64,000 bases of DNA from Erodium maritimum (taxonomy: Eukaryota; Streptophyta; Magnoliopsida; Geraniales; Geraniaceae): contig OY997592.1 in NCBI GenBank assembly GCA_963921825.1, forward strand, positions 52,534,336 through 52,598,335, read 5' to 3'. Below, piece by piece: positions 21,516 to 31,089 of this stretch. The translations under genes and the position numbers were made by a program. Position 1 is the stretch's first letter, and each line of letters begins with the position of its first letter. The notes below the pieces were generated by a model. It ran no database searches, was not told the origin of the DNA, and was given only the letters and a program-made list of their open reading frames with translations.

Positions 21516-24500
21516 GATGCATCTTATAATCATAATACAGTCAGTGGAAGAGGAAGAAGGTTCTGTTTCGATACCGAGTGCTACTCCGTCAGAAGCACCT
21601 CAACGGTTTCGAAGAATTGAAACAGAACTGCAAGATGGGGAGTACTTCAATTGTCGTGTGACAGCAAGGTGTGGGTACAAACACATGTATGAGAAGTACA
21701 ATGAGCTGAAGGATGTAGACCCGCTGACAGCTGCAGCATTAAGAGCGGGTCCATTCGGGATGTTCACCAGGTTACAGGAGAAGTTCCAGCCCTCCAACAA
21801 CCTGGCGTGGATGCTATTAGTCAGGAGTACCACGGTGAGAAGGGACTCCGAAATGTGGTTCGTGCTGAAAGGGAAACCGATCAGGTTGTCCCTGAAGGAA
21901 TACGCACTGATGACGGGATTGAATTGCTCAAGACCCATTGTTGGAGATGATAACTTTCAGAGGAAATTGACTTCCACAGCATTCGAGAAAAGACATTTTG
22001 ATTCGAACCAGCGTGGAGTGTCTCCACTAGACCTGACAAACAAGTTGAGCGCCCTTGTGACTACCCGGTTGAAACCGAGGACCAGGAAGACCGAGCTAGA
22101 TTACAATATTGTGAAGATGGCTCAGCTGTTGTTCCTCACTGATGCGTTGATACCTCACACAAAAGTGACGACACCCATTGAGCCAAAGTGGATGGGATTA
22201 GTAGAAGACCTGGACTTGTTCAACCGGTACCCGTGGGGGTATACTCCTTCCGGCATCTGAGGGATGATTGTATTTGAGAGTTGAGAGCGAAGTTCCAAGC
22301 GATCGCCGCTGGGAGGATGGGGGCCTCATACACCATATGCGGTCTGCTCCCGTTATTTACGGTATGTAAAACATTTAATACAATTTGAATAAGAGCATTA
22401 TTAGCAATTAATGTACGTATTGGTTATTAATAATTTGATTTGTGTTACAGCCTTTTGTATTTGAGTCTATGGAAGCACTAGCAAGTAAGTGGGGGACGGT
22501 GGACCCACAGTACAGTGAGGACCTACCGAGGTTTTTGAAGTGGCGGACGAAATGGGCCAAGCCCCCGTCGGCGGATGAGGTGACAACCGAATTTCAGAAA
22601 GAAGAGGTAAAAAAATAAAAGTGTAGACGTGTAATTGTAGATGTAGGTTGGTTATATGAATTGAATGTAATGGTTATGTGTGTGCAGGTGCAGGTGACTC
22701 GGGGTGTCCTAATACCCACAGAAAGAGAGAGGGCACTTCCGCATAATCAAAATGTGGGAGTCATACCCGACAGGGTAGCGGATAGGACGCTTGAGCGGAT
22801 TGGAGAAATTTTGGAGGCTGTAGGGGAGATAGAATGGGATGATGAGGGTATGGAGCAAGGAGAGCCAGTTGAAAGGGAGCCGACACCTGATCGTCAGTCC
22901 GGGGATGAGGTGATGGCTACAGAGCAAACACAGCCGGATCCGGTAGGGGATGGAGCTGAGTGCTCTCGTCGCCGGGAAGAGGCCACCATCGGGGGAGGAG
23001 AGTTACCCTAGACCCCTCGTTGTCAGGAGGAACAGGCCGCAGCAGATGATCATATCAGATGTGTCCGCGTTGAGATAGGAGAGTTGCAGGGCAAGATCCA
23101 ATCCGTTGCGGACTCTATTGGAGCGGTACGGACTGAGTTTGGGGACGTCATCGGAGCGTTGCGGAGAGAGTTTGGGGGCAAACTAGATGAGATCCTTCAT
23201 CTACTCCGGACCCAGGGCGCTGCCCGTGACCCGCTGCCCGGGCCTGACGACCGTGCATCTGGTGGCGACTCCCGAGGATCACATTTCCCGCCTCGGTCTC
23301 ATCGGTCGCATGCAGCCGGATCGCAAAGGGATGATGAATCTCAGCCTCATGGATCAGGTGACGCTGGAGGAAGACGGGAACAGGTTGGAGAGTCTAGCCT
23401 TGGACCCCGGGATATGGATATGGTCCATGAGGTTGAGATGAGGTGTGAGGTTGATGATCAGCAGGGGGTTGAGGAGGGACAGGTTGCGGTACAGCAGGGT
23501 GTTGAGGAGGGACAGGTTCCGGTTCAGCAGGGGGTTGAGGAGGGACAGGATCCGGTTCAGCAGGGGGATGAGGAGGGACAGGTTCCGGTTCAGCAGGGGG
23601 TTGAGGGGGGACAGGTTCCGGTTCAGCAGGGGGTTGAGGAGGGACAGGATCAGGTTCCTGCACCGATCGTGGTAGTTGATTCTCAGACACGTAGTGCGGG
23701 AGGGGTACTTGGAGGAGGGGAAGAGGGGGGTAAGTCTGTGGAGGTGTCACTGTCGAGTTTTTGGGAAAGTCTGGAGGTCGAAGGGGAGGAGGGGGTCAGT
23801 CAAACTCCTGCGCGGGAACTATCGTCTTGGGAGGAGGTACCGACTGACGATGAAGGTGCCGGGGATGAGGCACAGTCGCAGGCTCCGGGGGCACAGACTC
23901 AGGCTCCGGGGGAACCCTCGGAGCCTCGGGAGCCACCATCGATCATGGTTAACCTTCCCCGTCACCTATTTGAACCTGATCCGCCCAGTTCCAGAAAGAG
24001 GAAGAGGACCCAGTTGCTCGGTGTCCTTGATCAGAGGTTGATCCGCAGTTGGAACCCAGCAGCGAAGATTCCCCAGCGGTTGAGGAATTACACTGGCATG
24101 GTGCGTACCGGGTTGCAGGACAGAGTCCTCTACAGAGGCCTACCCGCCAAATATTACCGGTCATTGGCAACCCCTGGCGAATGGGTCACGCCGCAAGTTA
24201 GTATTTTATTTTAAGCAGCATATGAGTATATTTTTCCTGGCAATATATAATTTATATTGTTTTCAACTTTGTGCATCATATGGACGATGCGTTGTCAGGC
24301 ATACGGTGCAGACAACGACGTTTTCCGAATGTGTTCAGGCATAGCCATGTAGTGCTGGATTGTGTGTTCCACAAGCTGTGCTGTGCAGAGTATGAGGCGA
24401 ATATAGAACCGGACCTTGAGCTCATGAACTATGCTCGAGGGAAGAAGCCGGATCTCTATCCTTTCAGTTGGCTGTGTGCGCGGAAGATTTATTTTCCAGT

Positions 24501-24970
24501 GAACCACAAGAACAGGCACTGGATATTGTTGGTTGTGGACGTGCAAGCAAGAAAAATCCAAGTGTACGACAGCTACTGTCCCCAGATATTAGAGTTCGAG
24601 ATGAAGGTGTTGATGACCCCGTATGTGCACATGCTCCCGAAGATGCTCTTTCGGGTTTTACCCGGGACACCGGAGACATTATCCGCATACAACGCGGATT
24701 TTACCTTCGAGAGGGTGGAACCCATACCGCAAGTCGTGAAGTAAGTATCTGACTTATTAATCTTACCTTTGCAGTACAGTCTTGTATGTCATACTTATAA
24801 TGTTGGTGTTTGTTTGTAGGATGGCCGATAGTGGGATCTACACCCTAAAGTTCATCGAGGTGGGGATGGCGGAACTGGAATTCAAAGACCACATCCGACA
24901 TACACTTGTGCCGCAGTTTCGCATCAAATATTGTATTCACGTGATGACTGATGACGAATATCTTCTGTAG
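21516..24970 (+). pseudogene. DUF1985 + Ulp1-like (C48) gene of MULE-1, broken
   Basis: Probable exons: about 21516-22370 (DUF1985, e.g. LKEYALMTGLNCSRP), 22450-22606, about 22688-24195 (long acidic linker with 33-bp repeats), about 24271-24740 and 24820-24970 (Ulp1-like domain). The Ulp1 part keeps the His (KNRHWILLVVDV) and Asp (VYDSYCP). The expected catalytic Cys of DCGVY is Ser: DSGIYTLKFIE, codon AGT at 24830-24832. DUF1985 is broken by a frameshift near 22250 and a TGA shortly after (near 22300); a TAG lies at 23009-23011. The protein would have been a SUMO/ubiquitin-like protease relative brought by the transposon, but this copy is not expected to make an active enzyme. Start is uncertain. 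Confidence 0.75.
23455..23658 (+). repeat. 33-bp minisatellite coding an 11-residue repeat
   Basis: About six tandem units encode QQGVEEGQVPV and variants in the linker of the DUF1985/Ulp1 gene. Units stay in frame and vary mainly at two positions (V/D/A changes). The translation is acidic and probably disordered. Confidence 0.85.
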
Positions 24971-25368
24971 ACTGTAAAAATTGTTGGATGACTGATAAAC
25001 TTTTGACTGCGAACTGACGAATATATTTTTGATGGTTTGACTCATATCTCATGGATACATATCTTGAACAAAATCTGCACGTCCCTATTCAATCACTACA
25101 TCCAAAAAAAGAGACATATCAATGTCTCCCATTAATATGTCTCTCCACCCAAGACACATTTATGGGTACACACCCACTCATCCAACCACTACAACCCTAT
25201 TCATCCTCACCAGCCTATAAATAGGGCTTAGCTACCCCATTATTTGTACTCCAACCCCCTTCACTCTCAGTTTTCAAGGAATAGGTATTCGAATAATGTT
25301 CTTGAATTATAATTTTTTAGATGTGTTTGTTGTTTTAGTAGTGTAACCACGTATATGTTTCTGACAGA
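24971..25368 (+). promoter_or_regulatory. Promoter region of small gene A1
   Basis: The region contains CTGCACGTCCC...CACTAC (25070s), CATTAAT (25130s), ACACATTTATGGG (25155s) and a TATA box TATAAATA at 25216-25223. The same elements in the same order precede A2. The leader from about 25285 to 25365 has plausible splice borders (AATAG|GTATTC ... CTGACAG|A), so a 5' UTR intron is possible. Confidence 0.6.
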
Positions 25369-25785
25369 ATGGATCCCGACCAAGCGAATCGTGCGGACCG
25401 TGCGGAGCGTGCGGAGCGTGAGGAGCGTGCGTGGATAAGACGGGAGCTAGCCGGAGAATACGTCACAATGATGGCTGACGGCAGAATAGTCCGAATGCCC
25501 GAACGACTGTATCAAGCACCGGAACCAGCATGGTCGGTAGAGTACTACCGGTTACTTGAAGAAGCAGACTGGCAGCTGGACCAACTGGAGGCCCTCATGC
25601 GCGAGAAAAATTTACCATGTCCTCCACTCCCTCCTGGTGACAACCCATTTATTCAACTGCGGATGAACGAGGATGACCTTCTTCATTCTTGGGAGGAGCC
25701 TGCTTGGTTCCGGGAGTACAGACAGTGGATGGTTCGAAACCAAGAAATTACACAGAGGCTCATTAACCGTCTGCTTGCTGCCTAG
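25369..25785 (+). CDS. MULE-1 accessory protein A1 (unknown function)
   Basis: Intact 138-aa ORF. The first about 25 residues are Arg/Glu/Ala-rich (RADRAERAEREERAW), followed by PAWSVEYYRLLEEADWQLDQLE, a CPPLPPGDNPF segment and a C-terminal EEPAWFREYRQWM...RLINRLLAA. It is a clear paralogue of A2 (26087-26434), sharing the xxWxVEYxRxLxxxxxxLDxxExL...CPP...PF...EEPxWFxxxxxWM pattern. It has its own TATA box 150 bp upstream. I do not recognise the family. Heptad-like leucines suggest a helical, possibly oligomerising protein. The location between MULE genes, and an upstream region shared with A2, argue that it belongs to the transposon. Confidence 0.65.
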   Translation: MDPDQANRADRAERAEREERAWIRRELAGEYVTMMADGRIVRMPERLYQAPEPAWSVEYYRLLEEADWQLDQLEALMREKNLPCPPLPPGDNPFIQLRMNEDDLLHSWEEPAWFREYRQWMVRNQEITQRLINRLLAA

Positions 25786-26014
25786 TGTTTGTTTTTATTT
25801 TTTGGATAATTATTTTGGTACTTGGATGAATGATGTTTATGTTTTGTATAATTAATGCAATGAATGGCAATGCTTTAATGCTTTTATTTGATACATTTCC
25901 TATACAAAATATGCACGTCCCAATGCATGCACTACAATCAACGCAGTCAACACATTAATGGCTCCATTAATGCGTTGACACACCAACTCCAACCCTCTTC
26001 ATTCCTTACACGCC

Positions 26015-26020
26015 TATAAA
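26015..26020 (+). promoter_or_regulatory. TATA box of small gene A2
   Basis: CCTATAAAACCCACTC, 72 bp before the chosen ATG. Upstream at 25907-25935 is TGCACGTCCCAATGCATGCACTAC, matching the same motif upstream of A1. The two genes were therefore duplicated with their promoters. Confidence 0.65.
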
Positions 26021-26086
26021 ACCCACTCTCCACTTGAATAGTTTTCATTCCAACCCTCATTTTGTAGGTATATGTTTTGTGACACG

Positions 26087-26434
26087 ATGGAACCCAACCA
26101 CGATCCTCGTCTTGAGCGTAGGTGGAGGCGGCGAGAGAACGCCGGAACAGTGGTCTTTGTGGCGCCACCACCATGGGCCGTTGAGTACGACCGCATACTC
26201 GATGACTCAATTCAGCGGTTGGACCGAATAGAGGAACTCGTCCAACAGAAGAATGTAGAATGTCCTCCACCTCTAGATGGTGAACACCCATTTGATTTCC
26301 CTCCTTTTGTAAACGATCGTGACCTTGTGAGGCTTCCTTACGAGGAGCCTCCATGGTTTCAACGTTTCGTAGAGTGGATGGACAGATCTAGAGAAGCTGA
26401 GGAGAGGCTCCTTAACTTTATGCTAGATGCGTAA
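26087..26434 (+). CDS. MULE-1 accessory protein A2 (unknown function)
   Basis: ORF of 115 aa from ATG 26087 (MEPNHDPRLERRWRR), chosen because it aligns with the MDPDQ start of A1; an in-frame ATG 15 bases earlier also exists. It shares with A1 the PWAVEYDRILDDSIQRLD helix, the CPPPLDGEHPF proline segment and the C-terminal EEPPWFQRFVEWMDRS...LLNFML. The reading frame is intact although the two copies differ at well over half their residues, which suggests they diverged under protein-level constraint. Function unknown; no catalytic motif is visible. Confidence 0.65.
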   Translation: MEPNHDPRLERRWRRRENAGTVVFVAPPPWAVEYDRILDDSIQRLDRIEELVQQKNVECPPPLDGEHPFDFPPFVNDRDLVRLPYEEPPWFQRFVEWMDRSREAEERLLNFMLDA

Positions 26435-26530
26435 TGTAGTAATGAGGCTGTATGATTATGTTGTTTGGATGAAATAAAATAAGTTATTGGGTTTTACTTT
26501 GCTTGCTGTGGGCCGATCGGTCTTCCTATG

Positions 26531-26725
26531 GACCCAAACTGCGCATATTGGGATCCAATCTGCGCATATTGAGGCCCGAATCGGCGCAGTTTGGTCCTCA
26601 ATATGCACAGACTGGGTACCAAACTGCGCAAATTGGGACTCAATATGCGCAGATTAGATCCCATTATGCGCAGTTTGGGTCCCAATCTGCGCAGTTTGGA
26701 TCTCAATATGCGCAGATTGTGTCCC
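26531..26725. repeat. Array of nine GCGC-centred palindromes at about 21-bp spacing
   Basis: Sites of the form CCAAWMTGCGCAKATTGGG have GCGC (one is GCAC) beginning at 26541, 26562, 26584, 26605, 26626, 26647, 26668, 26689 and 26710. Spacing is 21, 22, 21, 21, 21, 21, 21, 21. Each site is a near-palindrome; the 2-3 bases between sites vary freely while the core does not. Twenty-one bp is two turns of B-DNA, so all sites face one side of the helix. It lies between A2 and B1. Confidence 0.85.
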
Positions 26726-26728
26726 AAA

Positions 26729-26829
26729 ATTCCTTCCGACGTCGATTAGATGGGACATACTTTACGGAAGGAATATATTCCTTCCGACGTTGATTAGATG
26801 TGACATACTTTACGGAAGGAATATATTCT
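26729..26829. repeat. 48-bp tandem duplication with inverted ends
   Basis: Two copies of a unit starting ATTCCTTCCGACGT and containing GATTAGATG and ACATACTTTACGGAAGG. ATTCCTTCCG and CGGAAGGAAT form an inverted repeat within each unit. It sits between the 21-bp array and the TATA box of B1 (26841-26846). Confidence 0.8.
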
Positions 26830-26840
26830 TTACTTACCCT

Positions 26841-26846
26841 TATAAA
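26841..26846 (+). promoter_or_regulatory. TATA box of small gene B1
   Basis: TATAAACC, 60 bp before the B1 ATG (26901), directly downstream of the 48-bp duplication and the palindrome array. Confidence 0.6.
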
Positions 26847-26900
26847 CCATAATATTCACTTCAATGAACTCATCAATAGTCTTTACTAAGTTCATCAACA

Positions 26901-27095
26901 ATGTCTTCACCTATTTCGGGCAGCAATACACCACGGCTTGCTGAGGAAGAATGCATTGCGATATTGGACGATCTCCACCAGATCAAGGAAACTCTTCAGA
27001 TGGTACAATATAAGGCAGATCAACTCAAGCAGGAGTTGAAGGAGGCCATGGACCAGCTCGAAGGCCTATTACGTTTCGTACGGTTCTTCTATTAA
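26901..27095 (+). CDS. MULE-1 accessory protein B1, short coiled coil
   Basis: 64-aa ORF beginning MSSPISGS. Residues 20-60 form a probable coiled coil (ILDDLHQIKETLQMVQYKAD, then QLKQELKEAMDQLEGLLRFV) with regular hydrophobic spacing. Paralogous to B2 (27855-28124): shared MSSP start, KAxxLxxEL and QLEGLxxFVxxF. The sequences after the stop are also alike (TTGTATCGGxTACAAAGACCT), so the duplication included the 3' flank. No known domain recognised. Confidence 0.55.
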   Translation: MSSPISGSNTPRLAEEECIAILDDLHQIKETLQMVQYKADQLKQELKEAMDQLEGLLRFVRFFY

Positions 27096-27194
27096 GAGAT
27101 CCCACTTGCTAATGTGAGTTTGCTTGTATCGGGTTACAAAGACCTAATTTTTCCAATGTAGTATGTGAGGCTTTATGGTAATAATTAGTGTTGA

Positions 27195-27315
27195 ATTGTA
27201 CTCACAGCTTGTACGGTCCTTCACTTAAGAGACCAATTCCATTTTCCAGCTGTGAGGCTTTGTGGTATTCATTAGGGTAGTAATGTTTGTCGTTGAATGT
27301 TAATGGAATGAGACA
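27195..27315 (+). pseudogene. Truncated third copy of the B-gene 3' end
   Basis: TTGTACGGTCCTTCACTTAAGAGACC and the following TGTGAGGCTTTGTGGTATTC repeat the end and 3' flank of B1 (27075-27190). No start codon or 5' part is present, so this is a partial tandem duplicate. Confidence 0.45.
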
Positions 27316-27344
27316 TTCCAAATTATAAACAACAGTAATTGGTC

Positions 27345-27700
27345 CCCAAACGGCGCAGATTGGCTCCTCATCCGGCGCATTCTGAGAACAACCCTACACC
27401 GAACCCTAATATTGACCTCATACGGCGCCGTTTGAGTCTCCGACTGACACCATCCGGCGCAGTTTGACACATCAGCCGGCGCAGTCTGAGAACAACCCTA
27501 CCATAACCCTAATACTGACATCATCCGGCGCAGTCTGACAACAAACCTACCCTAACCCTAATACTGACCTCAAACGGCGCCGTCTGGCCCCATCCCTCCA
27601 CCCTAACCCTAATACTGACCTCAAACGGCGCCGTCTGGGGACATCCCTCAACCCTAACCCTAATACTGACCTCATAAGGCGCCGTTTGGGGCCATTCCTC
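27345..27700. repeat. CGGCGC-palindrome repeats with telomere-like spacers
   Basis: GCGC cores at 27353, 27375, 27425, 27457, 27479, 27528, 27577, 27628 and 27679, in contexts such as CAAACGGCGCCGTCTGG and CCGGCGCAGTCTG. The last four are 49-51 bp apart and belong to tandem units containing CCCTAACCCTAATACTGACC. The core palindrome resembles that of the 21-bp array, but the spacing differs. It lies just upstream of B2. Confidence 0.8.
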
Positions 27701-27785
27701 CATCAAATCAAGTCATCCCAACATCCACCTACCCCATATTAATGGAACTCACCACCCAACTCACATTTATGGACCTCACCACTCC

Positions 27786-27792
27786 TATAAAA
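27786..27792 (+). promoter_or_regulatory. TATA box of small gene B2
   Basis: CCTATAAAACCCACTCCAACC, 69 bp before the ATG. Upstream ATTAATGG and ACATTTATGG match the promoters of the unrelated A genes. A and B genes therefore share a promoter module. Confidence 0.65.
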
Positions 27793-27854
27793 CCCACTCC
27801 AACCATCTTCACTCACTACTCACTCATCACTACTCTTCACTCACTTCATCCACA

Positions 27855-28124
27855 ATGTCTTCACCTTTAAGACACACCCTTACGGCGCAGCGTGTTGAAC
27901 TTGAACACAAGGAGAGGCTGGATAAGCTGCAGAAGATTAGGATAAGTCTTCTTCGGGTTTCAGTGAAGGCTAATGCACTGATGGACGAGCTGAGAATGGC
28001 GAATAGAACTGGATGGACAGAGGCGGACGAGAATAATGCTCGTATCGTGTTGGAGCAGCTCGAAGGACTGCGACACTTCGTATTGTCCTTCACTCACCAA
28101 GACGAGGGCACTACCCTTTGGTAA
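27855..28124 (+). CDS. MULE-1 accessory protein B2, coiled coil
   Basis: 89-aa ORF beginning MSSPLRHTLTAQ. Residues 12-75 are strongly helical and charged (RVELEHKERLDKLQKIRISL...KANALMDELRMAN...LEQLEGLRHFVLSF), consistent with a coiled coil. It is longer than its paralogue B1 by an insert around TGWTEADENNARIV. It has its own TATA box, and its 3' flank resembles B1's. Function unknown. Confidence 0.6.
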   Translation: MSSPLRHTLTAQRVELEHKERLDKLQKIRISLLRVSVKANALMDELRMANRTGWTEADENNARIVLEQLEGLRHFVLSFTHQDEGTTLW

Positions 28125-28581
28125 TATGGGTTGGTTTGTATCGGACACAAAGACCTCAAATTTTCAACTCCATATGAGAGTTTTTGTGGTAATAAAGTAG
28201 GGTTGTAATGTGTTAACCGTTTTCCTTGAATCAAACTACATGTGACTCGTGGTATTTGAACGATGTTTGGTTTTATATGACTTGTTAACCCAATCGGCGC
28301 CGTCTGGGACACAACCTGGACCGATCGGGCAACAGAGGAGATCTTATTTTTTCATAGTTAAGCCGTTCGGCTCACTATGTTTCCGATCGGCTTCATGCAT
28401 ATACACCACTATCCTATCCCAAACATAACTGCATTCCGCAAATGTAATGAAAATGGAAATGCATTCAACACATGCAATTCAAACAAAGTACACTCAACAA
28501 ATAGTACCATAATCAGGAATAAATAAATACACACAGTCTGTCATAAATGGAAACATACCTACCCTAAACATTAGAAGCAGA
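28125..28581. other. Spacer between B2 and the MULE-1 transposase
   Basis: 3' flanks of two convergent genes. Contains CGGCGCCGTCTGG (28295-28307) and CCGATCGG at 28321-28328 and 28383-28390, members of the element-wide palindrome set. No ORF supported. Confidence 0.5.
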
Positions 28582-31002
28582 TCAAAGCGAAGGACATGTT
28601 CGTCTGTTGTGACCAACGGTAGCAAAATGTCCACATTTCCTGGGACGCTTTGGAGCCGCTTGAGTCGCTCGTTGAACCTCACCTCCTGAAGGAATTCTTC
28701 TTTCCTGCAGTCTCCCGCGTTTCGCTTCATAGTCTGGAGGAAGAACATCGATAAGAACTTCACGACCAAATTCATCTATATTCCACTCTTCTGCACGGGA
28801 CACTGGGTACACAGTCCCAGAATATGCTTCAGCCCATTTCTGTAGCGTGTAATAGTTCGAGCATAAGTCATACAGATCTATATTGGCATGCTCACAACAC
28901 GCTAGGGCATGGGCACAAGGAATTCTGTCTATGTCAAACTCCCGGCAACTGCATTGCCTCATCCCCAAATGAACCAACACGTCATTATGTTCATCCCTCA
29001 CTTGATACTCGCCGTGTGTGTTCAGTGGTGTTATCTGCATCTGCTTGACTAGCTTGTTGCTTGCAGACATGATTTTCTCTACCTTTGGAGTTACAGTATG
29101 GGAGTCCGGTATCTTGTTCATCACATCCAGACGTTGCATGAAGTATTCGGTAACCCTTTCCTGCATCCTGTTCAACAACTTTATAACAGGCAGCTTTCTC
29201 GCTGCTCTTATTACATTGTTGATAGACTCAACCCCGTTCGTTGTCATTATATTGTATCGCGACCCTACGAAGTGAGATCTTGCCCATTGACAACGTTGTA
29301 TGGTTGTCTCCTCTAGATATTCCGCCGCCTTCGGGTACATTTCTTTCAGTTGCTCGTACTTGTCATGGAACCTCTCCATTGTGTACGCATCAGCAACTTC
29401 TTGAAACAACTTCGATAATCTGTTTTTTTCCTTAGCCCCTACCTTCTCTCTCACATTTTGGGTCAGATGCCACCTACAATGCCCATGTTGGGCTTCTGGG
29501 TAGACGATCTTCACTACATTGCTGATACGTACATGTCTATCCGAAAGGATAACCAAGTCTTCCCCATCCGGGATCTCCGACCTCAACTTTTGGAAGAACC
29601 ATTTCCATGATTCGTTGTTCTCCGAGTCAACTACAGCCCAAGCAACAAGATATTGGTGACCATTAGCATCCTCCCCGCTTGCAATTATCAGTACCCCTTT
29701 ATACCTTGTCTTCAACCATGTACCATCTACTAACATCATTTTTCTCAAGGCATAGTTAAATCCCTCAATGCATGGCCGATATGCTATGAAAACATATTTA
29801 AATCTACTCTCCGCATCCACCTCCAAATGAGTTACTACACCTGCATTCATCTTCCGAACCTGCTGCAAATAAACAGGGAGTAGTCCATAACTTGAAGTTG
29901 GGTCCCCTACAAGTTTAATCATCGCTAGTGTTCTTGCCCTCCAACATTGCCAGTATTTATAAAACCCCATCTTCTGCAAATCCAAATTGTTTTGAATGGC
30001 ACGTGGTTTGGGAAGATATTCTACTTCACTATTTTCTTTTACCAATCTACACGCAATCTCTTCCGTAGTCAATTTACCTTTTCGGGAGTTCCGTTCACTA
30101 ACCAAACAAGTATGTAAAGACTCATACGTTCTAATGGAGAACGTTTCACGGGATCCGCGATCTTTTGCTGCCCGCACTCTCCACCCACAAGTAGCACCAG
30201 CACATTTTGCAATGTATAAAGTCTTTGAAGATCTATCACGTTTTATCAGAAAATCACCCTTAATTGAAATGTCTTTCAGATAACTCATCAGTGCTCTCTT
30301 GTTCGGAAACTCTACCAACTACTAAACTTGACCCATCCCTAAAACCGACAGTGCATTGTTCTGGATCCATCAAATCCGCAGGAAACTCCTCATTTCTATG
30401 AACATACTCCACCATTTCACGGTTCTCCTCGATATTGTCCAAGCTTGCCGATGGTGGCGTAGGCGATGATGCTTGTGCTTCCGTATCACGTTCTCTCCGC
30501 CGAATAACTGGGTTATCTACATTATTTGGAATACCTGCAACACTACAAATACCAACTTCAAAATAAGCGTCATGCCCCTCATTGTCATGTTCATCATCCT
30601 CATATGCCACAGCTTCCAGTACATTGTTCCCCCCTGTTCAACAGTATCATCTTCCCCACAAACTGTAACTTTCTTGCTCAGCTCTACACGTAACACGGTT
30701 CTCATCTCTATAATTCTGTTCTCAAGTACAAAACCCCGAAGAGTGAAATCATCGTACACGTTCTCTATTGGGATAACTCCTACAAAATTGGGCATAACAC
30801 CTACAAAACTAAGATTCAGTTCTATCTCCCTTTCATTTACCCCGATTTCGGAATACAGCCGGTCCTTCACTTTCTTCAGCGTTGTATTATCGTCCACAAT
30901 AAGGCTAACACAACCATTGTTTGTTGTTGATATCCAATCATACTTCCCATCCACTAGCTTATATTCACCACCGTAAGTAGCACGGACTAAAATTTCACCC
31001 AT
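28582..31002 (-). pseudogene. MULE-1 transposase, near complete with two frameshifts
   Basis: The main frame (28582-30318, about 578 codons) holds a MuDR-type region with CAGATCGW, the DDE transposase domain with Asp198 (VDGTWLK), Asp260 (ILSDRH), CRWHLTQN and Glu364 (NGVESINN), a SWIM zinc finger (C456-S-C458...C468-A-H470) and a C-terminal knuckle KCGHFATVGHNRRTC. Upstream, an N-terminal domain (30635-31002: ATYGGEYKLVDGKYDWI) and a linker (30305-30628) are in other frames. One shift lies at the six-C run 30629-30634, the other around 30300-30320. The catalytic core is intact, so the protein is close to functional. It would bind the element ends and catalyse cut-and-paste transposition in the nucleus. 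Confidence 0.88.
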
Positions 31003-31089
31003 TCCTGTAACAATTACAACCCCATAAGGACATATTGTACTAATCGAGTATGATTTAGTATATGCAATTAGCCGTCCCGCTCATAACCC

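Noticed and set aside
23394..23750. 118-codon minus ORF of PPQPPAEPEPVP repeats
   Set aside because: It is the reverse reading of the 33-bp repeat in the DUF1985/Ulp1 linker.
26531..26725. Plain satellite DNA
   Set aside because: Unit cores are palindromic and conserved while joins differ; one interval is 22 bp. Kept as a regulatory-array hypothesis instead.
26497..26793. ORFs made by the 21-bp array (repeating seven-residue units on both strands)
   Set aside because: 21 is a multiple of three, so the array opens frames on both strands by itself; no start context or non-repeat domain.
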